From contig NZ_CM001974.1 of the NCBI RefSeq assembly GCF_000406105.1, positions 2,513,192 through 2,518,699 on the forward strand: 5,508 nucleotides of DNA, in the 5' to 3' direction. Under the pieces are notes generated by a model. That model did no database searches. It was not told the origin of the DNA and was given only the letters and a program-made list of their open reading frames with translations. This stretch comes from Dickeya chrysanthemi NCPPB 402. Its GTDB lineage: Bacteria; Pseudomonadota; Gammaproteobacteria; Enterobacterales; Enterobacteriaceae. Shown piece after piece: positions 2,644 through 5,508 of the stretch (positions are counted from its first letter, which is position 1; each line of letters opens with the position of its first letter). The position numbers were made by a program, and so were the translations under genes.

Positions 2644-5508
2644 GTGTCACCCCCGTTTTCCCGGTCACAGGCAGCGGTGCGGATGGCGATGTTGGGTTCC
2701 CCCTGATTACTGTCTCTGGCTCAGCCCCGACCGGTTCCGCTGTCAGCCCTTGTGCCGTCTGGCCCGACGCCGGATTTTCATATCCCGACCGGATACCGAC
2801 CAGACCCCGACCGGGGGCCGACTGAGCCACGTCCAGCCCCGACCGGTACGCTTTGCCCTCAGCTATGCCGGTTGCACTCGCAGGCGGCGTATTGACCGCT
2901 TTCTTTTTCCCGTTGATCACCGCATCCGGCGTCACCCCGACCGGTTCGGTATCCGAGCCTTGTGCCGTCTGGCCTGACGCCGGTTTTTCATGCCCCGACC
3001 GGCTGCCGACCACATCCCGACCGGGGGCCGACTGAGCCACTTTAAGCCCCGACCGGTCGGCATTGCCCTCAGCCACGCCGTTTTTACTCGCAGGCAGCGG
3101 TGCGGATGGCGATGTTGGGTTCCCCCTGATTACTGTATCTGGCTCAGCTCCGACCGGTTCCGCCGTCAGCCCTTGTCCTGTCTGGCCTGACGCCGGTTTT
3201 TCACTCTCCGACCGGCGGCCGACCATACCCCGACCGGGGGCCGACTGAGCCACCTTCAGACCCGACCAGTCGGCATTGCCTGCCGTCTCCGGGGTCGCGC
3301 CGTCCACCTCCAGCAGCCCGCACAGGTGCGCCCCGCCGTTGTCGTCACCGTCCCACAGCAGCCCGTATTCATACGTCAGACCGCGACGGAACAGCAGCAG
3401 GTATTCCATTTCCAGCAGCCTGCCAAGGTGGATTTTCAGTTGCGTGTCACCCCAGCCCAGCGCTGCCCGTACCTCCCGCCGCGTGAACCGTATCTCGTCC
3501 GCCTTCACCGCCTGACCCTGCGCCCGCGCCTGCACCCAGCCCTTCAGCCACACCAGCAGCTTGCGCGTCTGCGGCGGCATTTCATCCAGCGTCCGGCCCA
3601 GCACCTCGTGGGCCAGCTGATTGGCCAGCGCGATATCGCTTTTTTCCACCTCGATATACTCGATAACCTGCCCCCGGTGCTCGACCCGCTTCACTTCACG
3701 CTGGTACTGGTGCAGCAGCGCGATGGCCTGTATCAGCGTCAGGTACTTCATGTGGTCGCGCCGGGTGCGGGTTTTATCACTCAGGAACGTCAGCCGGTCG
3801 GCATACGGATTCACCACCTTCAGCGGTCGCAGCAGCCGCTGCGCGTTCTGGTGCAGCGTCGTCAGGTACTGCTTTTCTGAGGATTGCAGCAGACCGGCCA
3901 GCGTCTGCCCGTGGCGCTGCATCGCGTGTATCGCCTGCGTCTGCTCCCGCGATTCATTCACCGTCAACACCAGACAGCGGTTCAGCAGCTCTTCGTCCAC
4001 GTCGCTGGCCGTGGTGGTCAGCATCAGCATCACCGGCCCCTGCACCTTGTATTCCCGCGTCACCAGTTCGCCGCTCTGCTCGTTCTTGCCGGTACTGGCG
4101 ATTTTCAGTTCCCCGTCCGACTGCAACAACTTCAGTGCATACGCCGCCTGCCTGACGCCTTCTTCTTCGGCGATGGCCAGTATCTTGTGCTGTAACGAGG
4201 TTTCGCCAAGGTAATACAGGCTCTGCCCGGTCATCGCGCTGTACTGGATGCGCTCTTCCTCCGGCATCATCCCCAGCACCGCCTCCATCAGCGACGATTT
4301 CCCGGCAGCGCTCGATGACTGGATAAGCACGGCCAGCGGTTTATCCAGCTTGCGCGACGTCGCCGCCAGATACCCGGTCAGCAGATTGGTCGATTCCCCC
4401 ACCACCCCGCAGGCGGCCAGGTCGTCCACGATACGTGCGGTGAGATGGGGGGATTTCAGTAGCTCCAGCGCCGCCGCTTCGTCTTCCGCGCTCACCGTGA
4501 CCGCGTCCGTCGCGTCGGCCTGCTCCGCCGCCTGCCGCTGACTCGCTTGTTGCTGCTCCAGCATCAGCAGCACCCGCCCGCATTCGCGTTTGATGACTGA
4601 AGACTCGCACTCAAGCTCCGCCGCTGCCGCCGCCACATAACCCTGACGCTGCCGGGCGCTGTACAGGTCCAGCGAGTCCACATGCAGCGCGCCCGTGCTC
4701 TCGTCCCGCACCTGCACGTTGACCTTCATCACCTCGGCCACGGTGTTTTTCTGCCAGCCCCGCACCCGCCACACGCGCGGGCCGTGGGTCAGCAGCAGGT
4801 CGCCGGACGCGGTTAACTCGCCCGCCACCGGCTGTGCCGGTACGCCCGCCGGGGCGGCTAAGGAAGAAGGTTCATGCCCGTCTGTTACCCTCGTTTCCTG
4901 ACTGAACACCACCCCCGGCCCGGTTCCCTTGCCCATCCATGCCGCCTGCTCCAGTGCCAGCCCTAACGCGCTTTCCGGGCTGCCGCTGTTCAGCGCATAC
5001 GCATTCGCATCCAGCCCCGGCGGGAACCGCACCCGCCATGCCTCGATACCCGCTTCCAGCAGCTCCGCCGCCACACTCTCCGCGCCCCGGTCGCCTGCTG
5101 CGTCACGGTCATAGGCTATCTGCACCCGCTTCACCCCGTGATACTGCAACGCCGCCAGATGGTCAGCGGTAAAACCGTTGGCCCCGTACGCCGTGGTCAC
5201 GTTGCGGAACCCGGCACACCAGAACGTCATCGCATCGATCAGCGACTCGCACAGGATAAGGTCCGACGACGCCTTCAGGGCTTCCTCGTTCCACACCCCG
5301 GCCAGCGGCGACGGCAGATACAGGTGCGTCGGCGAGCCTTTGAGGATTTTATGGTCCGGCTGCACCCGCCGCCCGTACAACTGCATCACCCGGCCACGCT
5401 GCGCCACATTCGCCGATTCCGCCCAGCCGATGACCGGCATCACCACGCAGCCCCGGAAGTGGTCCTGTCGTGTGGTCGCGCGCAGCACCCCCAGCCCGGC
5501 CAGTTTCT
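2630..5508 (-). CDS. Primase (TOPRIM) / P-loop ATPase fusion protein with repetitive C-terminal tail, 5'-partial
   Basis: Residues are counted from the GTG at 5488, but the frame stays open to the right edge and reads KLAGLGVLRAT, which matches the AGL segment of the DnaG core. The true start therefore lies outside the window, and an N-terminal CHC2 zinc domain may be there. Residues 1-165 fit a DnaG-type catalytic core: FRGCVVMPVI, a GR turn near 40, then TOPRIM with E81 (LCESLIDAM) and D127/D129 (YDRDAAGDRG). Residues 385-510 look like a P-loop ATPase: Walker A-like QSSSAAGKSS (K397; the usual first glycine is serine), acidic Walker B-like KILAIAEEEG (435-444), a sensor-like VMLMLTTTA (486-494) and R504 in LLNRC. 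Residues 655-710 resemble a winged helix (FTRREVRAALGWGD). Residues 739-952 are three imperfect repeats rich in G, P, S and A. The known role of the parts is primer synthesis plus ATP-driven DNA remodelling, so replication of the host element is the inferred job. It is the first visible gene of the minus-strand unit. A superfamily 3-type or AAA+ assignment of the ATPase is unresolved. Confidence 0.85.
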   Translation of the reverse strand, partial: KLAGLGVLRATTRQDHFRGCVVMPVIGWAESANVAQRGRVMQLYGRRVQPDHKILKGSPTHLYLPSPLAGVWNEEALKASSDLILCESLIDAMTFWCAGFRNVTTAYGANGFTADHLAALQYHGVKRVQIAYDRDAAGDRGAESVAAELLEAGIEAWRVRFPPGLDANAYALNSGSPESALGLALEQAAWMGKGTGPGVVFSQETRVTDGHEPSSLAAPAGVPAQPVAGELTASGDLLLTHGPRVWRVRGWQKNTVAEVMKVNVQVRDESTGALHVDSLDLYSARQRQGYVAAAAAELECESSVIKRECGRVLLMLEQQQASQRQAAEQADATDAVTVSAEDEAAALELLKSPHLTARIVDDLAACGVVGESTNLLTGYLAATSRKLDKPLAVLIQSSSAAGKSSLMEAVLGMMPEEERIQYSAMTGQSLYYLGETSLQHKILAIAEEEGVRQAAYALKLLQSDGELKIASTGKNEQSGELVTREYKVQGPVMLMLTTTASDVDEELLNRCLVLTVNESREQTQAIHAMQRHGQTLAGLLQSSEKQYLTTLHQNAQRLLRPLKVVNPYADRLTFLSDKTRTRRDHMKYLTLIQAIALLHQYQREVKRVEHRGQVIEYIEVEKSDIALANQLAHEVLGRTLDEMPPQTRKLLVWLKGWVQARAQGQAVKADEIRFTRREVRAALGWGDTQLKIHLGRLLEMEYLLLFRRGLTYEYGLLWDGDDNGGAHLCGLLEVDGATPETAGNADWSGLKVAQSAPGRGMVGRRSESEKPASGQTGQGLTAEPVGAEPDTVIRGNPTSPSAPLPASKNGVAEGNADRSGLKVAQSAPGRDVVGSRSGHEKPASGQTAQGSDTEPVGVTPDAVINGKKKAVNTPPASATGIAEGKAYRSGLDVAQSAPGRGLVGIRSGYENPASGQTAQGLTAEPVGAEPETVIRGNPTSPSAPLPVTGKTGVTHGQP
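2785..2828. repeat. 11-bp phased CCGACC array, copy 1
   Basis: Four repeats start at 2785, 2796, 2807 and 2818, exactly 11 bp apart: CCGACCGG, CCGACCAG, CCGACCGG and the weaker CCGACTGA. A further CCGACCGG lies at 2839. Because 11 is not a multiple of three, the repeats are read in different frames (GR, VG and RSG) and are not a simple protein repeat. Confidence 0.75.
2995..3038. repeat. 11-bp phased CCGACC array, copy 2
   Basis: Same pattern as copy 1: starts at 2995, 3006, 3017 and 3028 (CCGACCGG, CCGACCAC, CCGACCGG, CCGACTGA). Another CCGACCGG at 3049 is part of a perfect 12-bp palindrome. Confidence 0.75.
3049..3060. repeat. Perfect 12-bp palindrome CCGACCGGTCGG
   Basis: The site equals its own reverse complement. 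The matching place in copy 3 (3262-3273) differs in one central base, and in copy 1 (2839-2850) the right half is lost. It could be a dimer-binding version of the repeated motif, or a by-product of the repeat sequence. Confidence 0.6.
3208..3251. repeat. 11-bp phased CCGACC array, copy 3
   Basis: Starts at 3208, 3219, 3230 and 3241 (CCGACCGG, CCGACCAT, CCGACCGG, CCGACTGA), followed by CCGACCAG at 3262. The variable positions at motif ends differ between the three copies, while the CCGACC core of the first three motifs is invariant. Confidence 0.75.

Larger units (their letters stand above)
2633..3274 (-). repeat. Three tandem in-frame repeats (about 210-219 bp) at the 3' end of the primase gene
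   Basis: Units run at 3062-3274 (residues 739-809), 2852-3061 (810-879) and 2633-2851 (880-952), with offsets of 213 and 210 bp. Each encodes a RSGLxVAQSAPGR lead, then VGxRS, PASGQT, EPVG and VIxG. The first and third units are closest to each other: DNA from 2668 and from 3091 agrees over about 120 bases with only scattered mismatches. The middle unit differs in its PLP-rich end. This suggests duplication followed by divergence or gene conversion. The tail is low-complexity, has no recognisable fold and looks like an add-on to the conserved enzyme. Confidence 0.9.

Noticed and set aside
2636..3248. Plus-strand frames across the repeat tail
   Set aside because: They are antisense shadows that repeat because the primase tail repeats; no start signals or family features.
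2633..3274. CRISPR array in the repeat region
   Set aside because: The units are about 210 bp, in-frame coding repeats without unique spacers between short identical repeats, and no cas gene is present.

Overview
The window is GC-rich bacterial DNA, most consistent with an accessory or integrated region of a proteobacterium. This is inferred from base composition, the ParDE type and the Xer-like recombinase; the species cannot be named from the sequence. All convincing genes lie on the minus strand and read from right to left. They are packed like one transcription unit: a primase/ATPase fusion, then a tyrosine recombinase, then a ParD-type antitoxin and a ParE-type toxin. No rRNA, tRNA, CRISPR array, transposase or conjugation gene was recognised.

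Right part (2630-5508): a very large protein that is open to the right edge, so its N-terminus is missing. It joins the end of a DnaG-type primase catalytic core (TOPRIM) to a P-loop ATPase and a winged-helix-like segment. It ends in a tail of three 70-73-residue repeats. The DNA of that tail carries fifteen copies of CCGACC (GGTCGG on the coding strand), partly at an exact 11-bp period that cuts across the reading frame. This looks like an iteron-type DNA array hidden inside the gene.

Middle (1236-2643): the recombinase start overlaps the primase stop by 14 bases, so the two are probably translationally coupled. The recombinase has the full R-K-H-R-H-Y catalytic set. It is followed after a 34-base AT-rich gap by parD and parE, which overlap as ATGA. 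The gap holds a 10-bp-spaced direct repeat and a small palindrome, candidate sites for ParD autoregulation.

Left part (1-927): no convincing gene. It holds an inverted pair of sites at 673-700 and 746-776 that resemble Xer dif half-sites, several perfect GC-rich hairpins, two G-rich tracts and one weakly supported small ORF (367-588).

Taken together, a primase/ATPase, a recombinase, candidate recombination sites, a candidate iteron array and an addiction module would fit a compact mobile or self-replicating element. The functional link between these parts is inference. The right boundary is outside the window and the left boundary is not resolved.
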